Source: Flintibacter faecis (lineage in GTDB: Bacteria > Bacillota > Clostridia > Oscillospirales > Oscillospiraceae). From it: a stretch of 64,000 nucleotides of DNA. The translations under genes were made by a program, and so were the position numbers. Below the pieces are notes generated by a model. That model made no database searches, was not told the origin of the DNA, and saw only the letters and a program-made list of their open reading frames with translations. The stretch lies in contig NZ_JACOPN010000002.1 in assembly GCF_014287875.1 (NCBI RefSeq), forward strand, positions 124,001 to 188,000, in the 5' to 3' direction. Of the stretch, positions 16,962 to 24,786 are shown piece after piece. The first letter of the stretch is position 1; each line of letters begins with the position of its first letter.

Positions 16962-19214
16962 ATGGCAAGAAAAAAGACCGGCGGCGGGGCGAAGGTGCCT
17001 GCCGCTGTGGACCCTGCGGCCATGGGGCTGCGGGCGGAGGTGCTGGAACAGCCCATCACCGAAACGCTGGAGACCAACTATATGCCCTATGCCATGAGCG
17101 TCATCGTCTCCCGGGCCATCCCGGAGATCGACGGCTTTAAGCCCAGCCACCGAAAGCTGCTGTACACCATGTACCAGATGAGGCTGCTCTCCGGCCCCCG
17201 GACCAAGAGCGCCAACGTGGTGGGCCAGACCATGAAGCTCAACCCCCACGGCGATGCCGCCATCTACGACACCATGGTCCGCCTCTCCCGGGGCTATGGT
17301 GCCCTGCTCCACCCCCTGGTGGACAGCAAGGGCAACTTCGGCAAGGTGTACTCCCGGGACATGGCCTGGGCCGCCAGCCGGTATACCGAGGTGCGGCTGG
17401 ACCCCATCTGCGCCGAGCTGTTCCGGGACATCGACCAGGACGCGGTGGACTTTGTGGATAACTACGACGGGAAGATGAAGGAACCGGCCCTGCTGCCCAC
17501 CACCTTCCCCAACGTGCTGGTGTCCGCCAACCAGGGCATCGCCGTGGGTATGGCCAGCAACCTGTGCGGCTTTAACCTGGGGGAGGTGTGCGACGCCACC
17601 ATCGCCTATTTGAAGGACCCGGAGTGCGACCTGATGGAGACGCTGAAGGCCCCCGACCTGCCCACCGGCGGCCAGCTGCTGTATGACCAGGCCGCCCTCA
17701 GCGACATCTACCGCACAGGCCGTGGCTCCTTCAAGGTCCGGTCCAAGTGGCGCTATGTCAAGGAAGAGAATTTGATCGAGGTCTATGAGATCCCCTACTC
17801 CACCACCATCGAGGCCATCAAAGAGAAGATCATCGAGCTGGTGAAGACGGGCAAGACCCGGGAAATTTCCGATGTGCGGGACGAGAGCGACCTGTCCGGT
17901 CTGAAGCTGACCATCGACTTAAAGCGGGGCACCGACCCGGACAAGCTCATGTCCAAGCTGTTCCGCTCCACCCCCCTGCTGGACAGCCAGTCCTGCAACT
18001 TCAACATTCTCATCGCCGGAATGCCCCGGGTGATGGGGGTGCGGGAGATCCTGGAGGAGTGGACCGCCTGGCGGATGGACTCTGTGCGCCGGCGCACCTA
18101 TTTTACCATGAACCGAAAAAAGGAGAAGCTCCACCTGCTGCTGGGCCTGCGCCGCATTTTGCTGGACATCGACCGGGCCATCCAGATCATCCGGGACACG
18201 GAGGAGGACTCCGAGGTGGTGCCCAACCTGATGATCGGCTTTGGCATCGACCAGACTCAGGCCGAGTATGTGGCCGACATCCGTCTGCGGAACATCAACA
18301 AGGAGTATATCCTCCGCCGCACCCAGGAGGTAGACGAGCTCCAGGCGGAGATCGCCGATCTGGAGGACCTGGTCTCCTCCCCCAAGCGCATCAAAAAGCA
18401 GATCACCCAGGAGCTCACCCAGGTGAAGAAGAAATACGCCGTCCCCCGGCACACCGAGATCGTCTATGACCACCAGACTCAGACGGAGGCCGACCCCGAG
18501 GACGAGACCCCGGACTATCCCGTCCACCTGTTCCTGTCCCACGAGGGCTATCTGAAAAAGATCACCCCCCAGTCCCTGCGCATGGCCAGCGACCAGAAGT
18601 ATAAGGACGGAGACGGCCCCTTCCTCCAGTGGGAGGCCAACAACCGGGACGAACTGCTGGTGTTCACCGACAGACAGCAGTGCTATAAGACCCGCCTGAG
18701 CGACTTTGACGACGCCAAGGCCAGCGTTCTGGGGGACTATCTGCCCACCAAGCTGGCCATGGACCAGGAGGAGCGTCCCCTGTGGGCCTGCATCCCCGGG
18801 GACTACTCGGGCAATCTGCTGTTCTTCTTTGACAACGGCAAGGTGGCCCGGGTGGAGTTGAGCGCCTATCAGACCCAGACCCGGCGGAAAAAGCTCACCG
18901 GAGCCTACTCCGACAAGGCCCCCCTGGTCACGGCGTTTTTGGTCCGGGAGGACTTTGAGGCCGCCGTGTACACCACCGAGGGCCGCTGCATGGTCTTCCA
19001 CACCTCCGCCCTGAACCCCAAGACCACCCGCACCACCCAGGGCGTGAACATCATGACCCTCAAGCCCAAATACCGGGTGGAGAAGGTCCTGCCCCTGGAT
19101 CAGACCGCCATCGTCAATCCGTCCCGCTACCGCGCCCGCTCCCTGCCGGTAAACGGCGCTCTGCTGAAAGAGGAGGACCGGGGCGAGACGCAAATGACCC
19201 TGAACCTGTCCTGA
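16962..19214 (+). CDS. parC: Type IIA topoisomerase subunit A (ParC/GyrA family)
   Basis: The 750-residue subunit breaks and rejoins DNA. The catalytic tyrosine is Y141 in AASRYTEVRLD. The winged-helix domain (about 35-165) is followed by the tower and coiled-coil gate (about 375-480) and a beta-propeller-like C-terminus. The quinolone-contact helix reads HGDAAIYDTMVRLS: the position equivalent to GyrA Ser83 is alanine (A99), and the acidic residue (D103) is kept. A basic extension (MARKKTGGGAKVP) precedes the domain. It lies 290 bp after parE across repeats and is presumably co-transcribed. The symbol is by pairing with parE; the family also includes GyrA. Confidence 0.85.
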   Translation: MARKKTGGGAKVPAAVDPAAMGLRAEVLEQPITETLETNYMPYAMSVIVSRAIPEIDGFKPSHRKLLYTMYQMRLLSGPRTKSANVVGQTMKLNPHGDAAIYDTMVRLSRGYGALLHPLVDSKGNFGKVYSRDMAWAASRYTEVRLDPICAELFRDIDQDAVDFVDNYDGKMKEPALLPTTFPNVLVSANQGIAVGMASNLCGFNLGEVCDATIAYLKDPECDLMETLKAPDLPTGGQLLYDQAALSDIYRTGRGSFKVRSKWRYVKEENLIEVYEIPYSTTIEAIKEKIIELVKTGKTREISDVRDESDLSGLKLTIDLKRGTDPDKLMSKLFRSTPLLDSQSCNFNILIAGMPRVMGVREILEEWTAWRMDSVRRRTYFTMNRKKEKLHLLLGLRRILLDIDRAIQIIRDTEEDSEVVPNLMIGFGIDQTQAEYVADIRLRNINKEYILRRTQEVDELQAEIADLEDLVSSPKRIKKQITQELTQVKKKYAVPRHTEIVYDHQTQTEADPEDETPDYPVHLFLSHEGYLKKITPQSLRMASDQKYKDGDGPFLQWEANNRDELLVFTDRQQCYKTRLSDFDDAKASVLGDYLPTKLAMDQEERPLWACIPGDYSGNLLFFFDNGKVARVELSAYQTQTRRKKLTGAYSDKAPLVTAFLVREDFEAAVYTTEGRCMVFHTSALNPKTTRTTQGVNIMTLKPKYRVEKVLPLDQTAIVNPSRYRARSLPVNGALLKEEDRGETQMTLNLS

Positions 19215-19242
19215 CAGACCCAAAAGAAAGAGGGGTTTCTTG

Positions 19243-20115
19243 ATGAATACCCAGTCCGCCAAAAAGCTGCTCACGTCTTATCTCTGGATCACCATGGGCT
19301 CCCTGCTGTACGCCCTGGCCTTTAACTGGTTCTATGCCCCCAACCAGATCGCCCTGGGGGGCATCACCGGTCTGGGCCAGGCCATCCACACCTATATTCC
19401 CTTTCTGTCGGTGGGCCTGTTTGTCCTGCTGGTGAACATCCCTCTGTTTCTGCTGGGGTGGCGGTTCATCGGCGGGCATCTGCTGGCCTCCTCCCTATAT
19501 GCCATGGCCCTGTCCTCGCTGGCCATGGATGCTTTGAACCTGGTATTTTCCTTTCCGGCCACCGACCCCATGCTGGCCGCCGTGTGCGGCGGAGCCCTGC
19601 TGGGACTGGCGGCGGGGCTGATCTTCTCCAAGGGCGCCACCACCGGGGGCACCGACCTGATCGCCCGGCTGATGAAGCTGGCCCTGCCCTGGCTGTCCAT
19701 GGGCAAGGTGCTGCTGGCGGTGGACGTGACCGCCCTGCTGCTGGTCTCGGCGGCCTATGGCAGCATCAATGCCGCTCTATACGGTCTGGTGGCCCAGGTG
19801 GCCTACTCCTACGTCACCGACACGGTGCTCTACGGCCTGGACAAGGCAAAAGTGGCCTATATCATCACCCAGCAGACCGACCCGGTGGTGGAGGCCCTGA
19901 CCCATAATTTAGGCCGGGGTGTGACCTTGCTCCACGGCCAGGGGGCCTGGAGCGGCCAGGAGAAGTATGTGCTCATGTGTGCCTTTAAACAGCGGCAGAT
20001 CGTGGCCGTGCGTCAGATGGTGAAGGAGCTGGACCCGGACGCTTTTCTCATCGTCTGCGATGCACATGAGGTGTTGGGCCGGGGCTTTACCCGGTACAAG
20101 AAAAATGCGCTGTGA
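19243..20115 (+). CDS. YitT family membrane protein (DUF161 + DUF2179)
   Basis: The 290-residue protein has five to six membrane segments in the first 200 residues (for example SVGLFVLLVNIPLFLLGW, AAVCGGALLGLAAGLIF with GATTGGTDLI) and a cytosolic C-terminal DUF2179 domain (about 215-285, with VTLLHGQGAWSGQEKYVLMC). YitT proteins are widespread in Firmicutes with no firm function; transport has been suggested. ATG 19243 is preferred to TTG 19240, with AAGAGGGG 8 bp upstream. It starts 28 bp after parC, so it is probably in the same transcript. Confidence 0.9.
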   Translation: MNTQSAKKLLTSYLWITMGSLLYALAFNWFYAPNQIALGGITGLGQAIHTYIPFLSVGLFVLLVNIPLFLLGWRFIGGHLLASSLYAMALSSLAMDALNLVFSFPATDPMLAAVCGGALLGLAAGLIFSKGATTGGTDLIARLMKLALPWLSMGKVLLAVDVTALLLVSAAYGSINAALYGLVAQVAYSYVTDTVLYGLDKAKVAYIITQQTDPVVEALTHNLGRGVTLLHGQGAWSGQEKYVLMCAFKQRQIVAVRQMVKELDPDAFLIVCDAHEVLGRGFTRYKKNAL

Positions 20116-20189
20116 CCCCGGGCGGTCTGCGCCCATGGGCAGTTTGTGCGCTGCAAGGAATTTCGAGGGAATTTCAGGAGGGGTTTTAT

Positions 20190-20780
20190 ATGCCGAATTA
20201 CGAGAAACTTACAGAAAATCTCACCCGCCGGGGCTACACCGTCCGGCGCTTTCCCACCGCCCGGCAGGCGGCAGACTATCTGGACTCTGTCATCGACCAG
20301 ACCTCGGTGGCCTTCGGCGGCTCCGTCACCCTGGACCAGCTGGACCTGTATCCCCGCCTGTCCGCCCACAACCGGTGCCTGTGGCACTGGAAGGGGGATG
20401 ACCGGATGGACGGGATGCAGACGGAGGTCTACCTCAGCTCGGTAAACGGCCTGGCCGAGACGGGGGAGCTTATCAACATCGACGGGGCGGGCAACCGGGT
20501 GGCCTCCACCCTGTTTGGCCACAAGCGGGTTTATTTCGTGGTGGGGGCCAACAAGATCGCCCCGGACTACGATGCCGCCCTGTGGCGGGCCCGGAATATC
20601 GCCGCTCCCAAAAATGCCCAGCGTTTAAAGCGCAAGACCCCCTGCGCCGTAAAGGGGGACCGATGCTATGACTGCTCCAGCCCGGAGCGTATCTGCCGGG
20701 AGCTGGTGGTCCTGTGGAACAAGCCCATGGGCGTGGACACCATGGAGATCGTGCTGATCGACCAGGATCTGGGGATGTGA
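20190..20780 (+). CDS. LUD (LutC-like) domain protein with C-terminal Cys cluster
   Basis: The 196-residue protein belongs to the lactate-utilisation LUD family (FGGSVTLDQLDLY, then IDGAGNRVASTLFG and VVGANKI). A C-terminal motif C-x6-C-x2-C-x7-C (CAVKGDRCYDCSSPERIC) could hold an iron-sulfur cluster or another metal. No LutA or LutB partner lies nearby, so lactate oxidation is not supported here; many stand-alone LUD proteins are uncharacterised. ATG 20190 follows AGGAGGGG. It is 74 bp after the YitT gene in the same direction. Confidence 0.8.
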   Translation: MPNYEKLTENLTRRGYTVRRFPTARQAADYLDSVIDQTSVAFGGSVTLDQLDLYPRLSAHNRCLWHWKGDDRMDGMQTEVYLSSVNGLAETGELINIDGAGNRVASTLFGHKRVYFVVGANKIAPDYDAALWRARNIAAPKNAQRLKRKTPCAVKGDRCYDCSSPERICRELVVLWNKPMGVDTMEIVLIDQDLGM

Positions 20781-20940
20781 CCTGCACATGGGCCGATGGG
20801 GACATCGGCCCCTACAAAAATCATGCTGTTACGTCGGGTGTCGCGGGCAGATCATATCCGCCCCTACTCCTATCTCATCACTCCTAACTCCTATCTCATC
20901 ACTCCTAACTCCTAACTCATCACTCCTAACTCCTAACTCA
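20781..20940. repeat. Dispersed repeat plus CTAACTC-type tandem repeat
   Basis: A GGGGACATCGGCCCCTAC / GCGGGCAGAT block is followed by four to five copies of a 15-18 bp unit around TCATCACTCCTAACTCC (about 20866-20940). A related tandem run is at 49723-49769. Spacers are absent and the units are short, so this is not a CRISPR. Confidence 0.65.
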
Positions 20941-20961
20941 GAAAGGGGGGGCCGCGCTCCC

Positions 20962-22050
20962 ATGAAAACACGCATATTGGCCGCTGCCGCTGCCGCGTCC
21001 CTGCTGCTTACCGGGTGCGCCGCCCTGCTGGATCGGGACTATGTGTCCGTCACCGTCCACAGCACCACCCCCGCCACTGCCGGGGACAACTCCGCCCTGC
21101 GGGCCGAGAGCTATCAGGAATTGGTGAATGTCCTCACTTATATGGTGTCCCAAAGCATGCCCTCCGCCTCCATCCGCCTGTATGAGAGCGAGGATGTCCA
21201 GGCCGACCTAGAGCGGGCCTGCGTGGAGGTGACCCAGGAATATCCCCTGGGGGCCTATGCGGTGGACTATATCCAGTATCACGTCTCCCCCATCCTCACC
21301 TATCATGAGGCGGAGGTGCAGATCACCTATCGCCGGACCAAGGAGCAGATGGATGCCATCGTCTCCGCCACCGGCATCACCGCCATCCGCAGCCAGCTGG
21401 AGTCCACCCTGGAGCAGTTCTCCCCGGAGTGTACCCTGAGCATCAGCTATTTCGACGGAGGCGTGGACGATATCCAGGCGCTGTTCCGTCAGGCCTATTT
21501 CGCCGTGCCTGAGGCGGCAGAGGACCTGCCCGACGTATCCGTGTCCCTCTATCCCGACAGCGGGCGGCAGCGCATCGTGGAGCTGGAGCTGAACTATCAC
21601 CTGCCCCAGGACGAGCTGCTCCGGCGGCAGGAGACCACCCGCTATCAGTGCCAGGAGCTGGCCCGGGACTTGAAGAGCTACACCGGAGATCTGCGCATCT
21701 CCGCCGCGGGACAGACCGTCCTGCAGGTGTGCAGCTATACCTCCGACGGGGGCAGCACCCCCTATCTGGCCCTCACCGATGGCAGGGCCAACAGCCAGGG
21801 GCTGGCCTTGTTCATGTCCGCCCTGTGCCAGCAGCTGAACGTAGACTGCATGGTGGTGGAGGGCAGCCAGAATGGCCGGCCTCACTTCTGGAACGTGGTA
21901 TCCACCCAAAACGGCTGGCGGCATCTGGACCTTGCCATGGTAGAGAACTGGATTTCTCCCTATCAGACCGATGCCCAAATGACCGCGGCGGGCTATGTCT
22001 GGGACGGCCAGTCTGTCCCCCAGTGCCCCGCCCCCTTCCCCGCGTCGTAA
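20962..22050 (+). CDS. Lipoprotein with degenerate transglutaminase-like domain
   Basis: The 362-residue lipoprotein has lipobox LLLTGC with lipidated C19. Residues about 270-340 read like a transglutaminase/protease core: NSQGLALFMSALCQQL, then PHFWNVV, then GWRHLDLAM, corresponding to the usual C-x-G-x-A, H-x-W and D positions. The nucleophile position is serine (S278), with H308 and D323 kept, so it is probably catalytically inactive and may bind peptides or cell wall. ATG 20962 follows AAAGGGGGG. The middle part is unknown. It is monocistronic, with a terminator-like GC hairpin at 22070-22125. Confidence 0.75.
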   Translation: MKTRILAAAAAASLLLTGCAALLDRDYVSVTVHSTTPATAGDNSALRAESYQELVNVLTYMVSQSMPSASIRLYESEDVQADLERACVEVTQEYPLGAYAVDYIQYHVSPILTYHEAEVQITYRRTKEQMDAIVSATGITAIRSQLESTLEQFSPECTLSISYFDGGVDDIQALFRQAYFAVPEAAEDLPDVSVSLYPDSGRQRIVELELNYHLPQDELLRRQETTRYQCQELARDLKSYTGDLRISAAGQTVLQVCSYTSDGGSTPYLALTDGRANSQGLALFMSALCQQLNVDCMVVEGSQNGRPHFWNVVSTQNGWRHLDLAMVENWISPYQTDAQMTAAGYVWDGQSVPQCPAPFPAS

Positions 22051-22132
22051 CTGCATTTAGCCCAAAAAATCGGGCCGGCGGCGGCGCTGCAAAACAGCGT
22101 CTCCGGCGGCCCAAAATTTTTTCGATTTATGC

Positions 22133-22160
22133 TTGACATTTTTCGATTCTCTGCTATAAT
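22133..22160 (+). promoter_or_regulatory. tRNA-Gly promoter, copy 1
   Basis: TTGACA (22133-22138), 16 bp, TATAAT (22155-22160), perfect sigma-A boxes 14 bp before the tRNA. Confidence 0.9.
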
Positions 22161-22173
22161 AATCACTGTTGTT

Positions 22174-22249
22174 GCGAGTGTAGCTCATCTGGTAGAGCGC
22201 CACCTTGCCAAGGTGGAGGTAGCGAGTTCGAGCCTCGTCACTCGCTCCA
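22174..22249 (+). tRNA. tRNA-Gly (GCC), copy 1
   Basis: A 76-nt cloverleaf: acceptor GCGAGTG/CACTCGC, anticodon loop CTTGCCAAG giving anticodon GCC, T-arm GTTCGAGCC, discriminator T, and an encoded CCA end. Confidence 0.95.
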
Positions 22250-22250
22250 A

Positions 22251-22287
22251 AATCGACAAGTTTCAAAAGAAACTTGTCGATTTTTTA
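22251..22287 (+). terminator. tRNA-Gly copy 1 terminator
   Basis: A perfect 14 bp stem AATCGACAAGTTTC / GAAACTTGTCGATT, loop AAAA, then T-run. Confidence 0.9.
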
Positions 22288-22289
22288 TT

Positions 22290-22628
22290 TTACTCAATCG
22301 TTTCTTTCCGCAGCAGATCTTTGAACAAGACGCTCATGTAATCGCTGCGGCCATAGAGGATGCGGTCAACGTAGACATTGCTGCCCTGCACGCGGTAGAA
22401 CACCATGTAGCTGCCGCTGACAAGAAACCGATGATTCGTTCCAACATCTGCGATAGAGGACAGCGGGGTCCCCATCTCTGCAAAGTTTTTCAGCTGGTCG
22501 ACTGCGTCCAGAATGCGGTCAGTCACGCGCTCTGCGGCAGAGCGATTTTGAAGCTCTGATACGATGTAGTCCCAGATATCATCCAGATCACGGCGGGCCT
22601 CGGGCGAGTAATAAATTCTATTCTTCAT
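22290..22628 (-). CDS. RelE/ParE family toxin
   Basis: The 112-residue protein has the RelE/ParE fold pattern: YSPEARRDLDDIWDYIV at the N-terminus, FAEMGTPL in the middle and a C-terminal FYRVQGSNVYVDRILYGRSDY. These toxins cleave mRNA on the ribosome or poison gyrase. The ParE-like start and the lack of clear RelE catalytic residues leave the target open. The start overlaps the antitoxin stop by 4 bp (ATGA), giving coupled translation. The pair lies between two near-identical tRNA-Gly genes. Confidence 0.85.
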   Translation of the reverse strand: MKNRIYYSPEARRDLDDIWDYIVSELQNRSAAERVTDRILDAVDQLKNFAEMGTPLSSIADVGTNHRFLVSGSYMVFYRVQGSNVYVDRILYGRSDYMSVLFKDLLRKETIE

Positions 22629-22879
22629 TCGCTCTTGCGCTTCAGATGCGCCCTCACCTCGTCCGGCGTCAGCCAGCCTTCCGTCTCGCCGGAGTGGCGG
22701 CCTTTTGCCAGCTCATTCATCAGGCGGATGGTCGCCTGCGCTCTCTCATAATCCTGCATATCCACAATGGCGTACCGTCCGCGTCCGTTCTTTGTCAAAA
22801 AAACAGGAGCGCCCACAGCCACGTCGTGCAGGACCTCGCTGTAATTGCGCAGGTCGGAAATGGGTTTAATGTTCGGCAT
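22625..22879 (-). CDS. Phd/YefM family antitoxin
   Basis: The 84-residue protein has the N-terminal DNA-binding Phd fold (PNIKPISDLRNYSEVLHDVAVGAPVFLTKNG with RYAIVDMQDYE) and a charged C-terminus that would wrap the toxin. It neutralises the RelE/ParE partner and probably represses the operon. ATG 22879 is preferred because AAAGGAG lies 9 bp upstream; ATG 22885 is too close to it. Confidence 0.85.
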   Translation of the reverse strand: MPNIKPISDLRNYSEVLHDVAVGAPVFLTKNGRGRYAIVDMQDYERAQATIRLMNELAKGRHSGETEGWLTPDEVRAHLKRKSE

Positions 22880-23000
22880 ATCCATCAGCTCCTTTCAGGC
22901 ATAGTATATCCCATGCTGCTGTAAAATTCAACAGCAAGTTTGCAGCACATAGGGCCTGTTCGTCTTATTTCTCCCCCAAAAAACTTTTTTCATTTTGTAC

Positions 23001-23028
23001 TTGACATTTTTCGATTCTCTGTTATAAT
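23001..23028 (+). promoter_or_regulatory. tRNA-Gly promoter, copy 2
   Basis: TTGACA (23001-23006), 16 bp, TATAAT (23023-23028). The spacer differs from copy 1 by one base. Confidence 0.9.
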
Positions 23029-23041
23029 AATCACTGTTGTT

Positions 23042-23117
23042 GCGAGTGTAGCTCATCTGGTAGAGCGCCACCTTGCCAAGGTGGAGGTAGCGAGTTCGAG
23101 CCTCGTCACTCGCTCCA
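23042..23117 (+). tRNA. tRNA-Gly (GCC), copy 2
   Basis: Identical over all 76 nt to the copy at 22174-22249, including the encoded CCA. Confidence 0.95.
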
Positions 23118-23118
23118 T

Positions 23119-23147
23119 CCGGGGCACCCAATCGGGTGTCCTTTTTT
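23119..23147 (+). terminator. tRNA-Gly copy 2 terminator
   Basis: GGGGCACCC / GGGTGTCC stem with one G-U pair, followed by seven T. It is unrelated in sequence to the terminator of copy 1. Confidence 0.8.
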
Positions 23148-23215
23148 TATATATTTATTATGGTATAATCCTAATGGCAGAATACAGTTGACAACACCAT
23201 ATAGGGGTAAATAAT

Positions 23216-23521
23216 ATGACAATGATGGACTGCGTCGAATTAACGGCAGAGAAAGAGAACTACGCAAAATACGGTGTTCACAAAGGTATGCAGGGCTGGA
23301 TTTGCCTTGATGATAGCGCAAATGGCACTTGGCTTGTAAACTTTCCTCAGTGCGGCGAAGAAGATGATATCGCTGAAATTTCTGTAACCGAGGCGGATTT
23401 AGCCGTGATTCCCGTCATAGATGCCGCTATAAACGAGGCGATCAAAGCTCAGTTTGATGCACTAGAAAAGACTTCTAAGTCATTTTCTGGTCAGGATGAT
23501 CTGTCCGATTACATGGTCTGA
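23216..23521 (+). CDS. Small unknown protein, DUF4926/SH3-barrel-like
   Basis: The 101-residue acidic protein contains Y-G-V-H-K-G-M-Q-G-W, then WLVNFPQCGEEDDIAEISVTEADL, a pattern of a small beta-barrel (KOW/SH3-like) as in DUF4926 proteins; the match is weak. An AGGGG site lies 8 bp before ATG 23216, and an extended -10, TGGTATAAT, is at 23161-23169. It is a free-standing gene close to the tRNA/toxin region, of unknown function. A hairpin at 23551-23587 followed by TTTTG ends it. Confidence 0.6.
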   Translation: MTMMDCVELTAEKENYAKYGVHKGMQGWICLDDSANGTWLVNFPQCGEEDDIAEISVTEADLAVIPVIDAAINEAIKAQFDALEKTSKSFSGQDDLSDYMV

Positions 23522-23550
23522 TAAAATACTTTAAAGTAGCCCTTTATGGC

Positions 23551-23590
23551 AACAGCCGCAGGCGTTTTTCTCACGCTTGCGGCTGTTTTG
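23551..23590 (+). terminator. Terminator between the DUF4926-like gene and the met operon end
   Basis: AACAGCCGCAGGCG / CGCTTGCGGCTGTT with a 9-nt loop and TTTTG. The symmetric stem may serve both converging genes. Confidence 0.75.
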
Positions 23591-23592
23591 CT

Positions 23593-24756
23593 TTACTTGC
23601 CCAGTTTCTTTCTCAAATCGCCCAGGCGGTTCAGGGCCTGGAGGAGGGTGTCCTCCTTCTTGGCGAAGTGGAGGCGGATGAGGTGGTTCACCGGCTCCCG
23701 GAAGAAGCTGGAGCCGGGGACGGCACCCACGCCCACCTCCCGGGCCAGGTCCTCGCAGAAGGCGAGGTCGCTGTCATAGCCAAACTCCGAGATGTCCAGC
23801 AGGACGTAATAGGCCCCCTGGGGGTCGGTGTGGGCCAGCTTCAAATCGTCCAGTCCCCGCAGGAACAGGTCCCGCTTGCGGGTGTAGGTGGCCTGGAGAC
23901 CGTCATAATAGTCCTGGCCGAAGCGCAGGCCGGGGATGACCGCCTCCTGCAGGGGGGCGGCAGCCCCCACGGTGAGGAAGTCGTGGACCTTTTTGATGCG
24001 CTCGGTGATCTCCTCCGGGGCGATGGTGTACCCCAGCCGCCAGCCGGTAATGGAATAGGTCTTGGACAGGGAGGAGCAGGAGATGGTCCGCTCCCACATG
24101 CCGGGCAGGGTGGCGAAGTAGACGTGCCGGTGGGGGGCATAGACGATGTGCTCATATACCTCGTCGGTGATGACATAGGCATCGTACTTCCGGGCCAGGT
24201 CGGCGATGAGCTCCAGCTCTTGGCGGGTGAAGACCTTGCCGCAGGGGTTGGAGGGGTTGCACAGGATCAGGGCCTTGACCCCCTGGCGGAAGGCATCCTC
24301 CAGCACCTCCGGGTCGAAGCGGAACTCCGGCGGGACCAGGGGCACATAGATGGGCTCAGCCCCGGACAGGATGGCATCCGCCCCATAGTTTTCATAGAAG
24401 GGGGAGAACACGATGACCTTGTCCCCCGGGTCCACCACCGTCATCATGGCGGCCATCATGGCCTCGGTGCTGCCGCAGGTGGCCACGATCTCCCGCTCCG
24501 GGTCGATGGTCCGGCCCATGAAGCGGCTCTGCTTCTCCGCCAGGGCCTGGCGGAAGCCGGGGGCCCCGCAGGTGATGGAGTACTGGTGAAAGTCCTCATA
24601 GGCCACCTGGGCCAGCCGGTCCAGCAGGGCCTTGGGCGGGTCGAAATCCGGGAAGCCCTGGGATAGGTTCACCGCCCCATAGCGGTTGGAGATGCGGGTC
24701 ATCCGGCGGATGACGGAATCGGTAAAGTCCGCCGTGCGGCGGGACAGATCCTTCAT
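23593..24756 (-). CDS. Class I/II PLP-dependent aminotransferase
   Basis: The 387-residue fold type I aminotransferase is complete: NPSNP (167-171), TDEVYEH (197-203), the PLP lysine K232 in SSLSKTYSITGWRLGY and the carboxylate-binding arginine near the C-terminus (HLIRLHF). It belongs to the AspC/methionine-aromatic aminotransferase group; substrate cannot be read from sequence. It is the last gene of the methionine-importer operon (30 bp after the cyclodeaminase-like gene), so methionine or a related amino acid is a reasonable guess: transamination would give the 2-oxo acid used by the dehydrogenase in the same operon. Confidence 0.9.
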   Translation of the reverse strand: MKDLSRRTADFTDSVIRRMTRISNRYGAVNLSQGFPDFDPPKALLDRLAQVAYEDFHQYSITCGAPGFRQALAEKQSRFMGRTIDPEREIVATCGSTEAMMAAMMTVVDPGDKVIVFSPFYENYGADAILSGAEPIYVPLVPPEFRFDPEVLEDAFRQGVKALILCNPSNPCGKVFTRQELELIADLARKYDAYVITDEVYEHIVYAPHRHVYFATLPGMWERTISCSSLSKTYSITGWRLGYTIAPEEITERIKKVHDFLTVGAAAPLQEAVIPGLRFGQDYYDGLQATYTRKRDLFLRGLDDLKLAHTDPQGAYYVLLDISEFGYDSDLAFCEDLAREVGVGAVPGSSFFREPVNHLIRLHFAKKEDTLLQALNRLGDLRKKLGK

Positions 24757-24786
24757 GTTCGTTCGCTCCTTCTGTATGTCTGTGTG

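Noticed and set aside
20866..20940. Tandem repeats suggestive of a CRISPR array
   Set aside because: Units are 8-18 bp, contiguous, without unique spacers; a similar run sits at 49723-49769. No cas genes are nearby.
22646..22924. Plus-strand frame over the antitoxin gene
   Set aside because: Shadow of the Phd-type antitoxin; no ribosome site.
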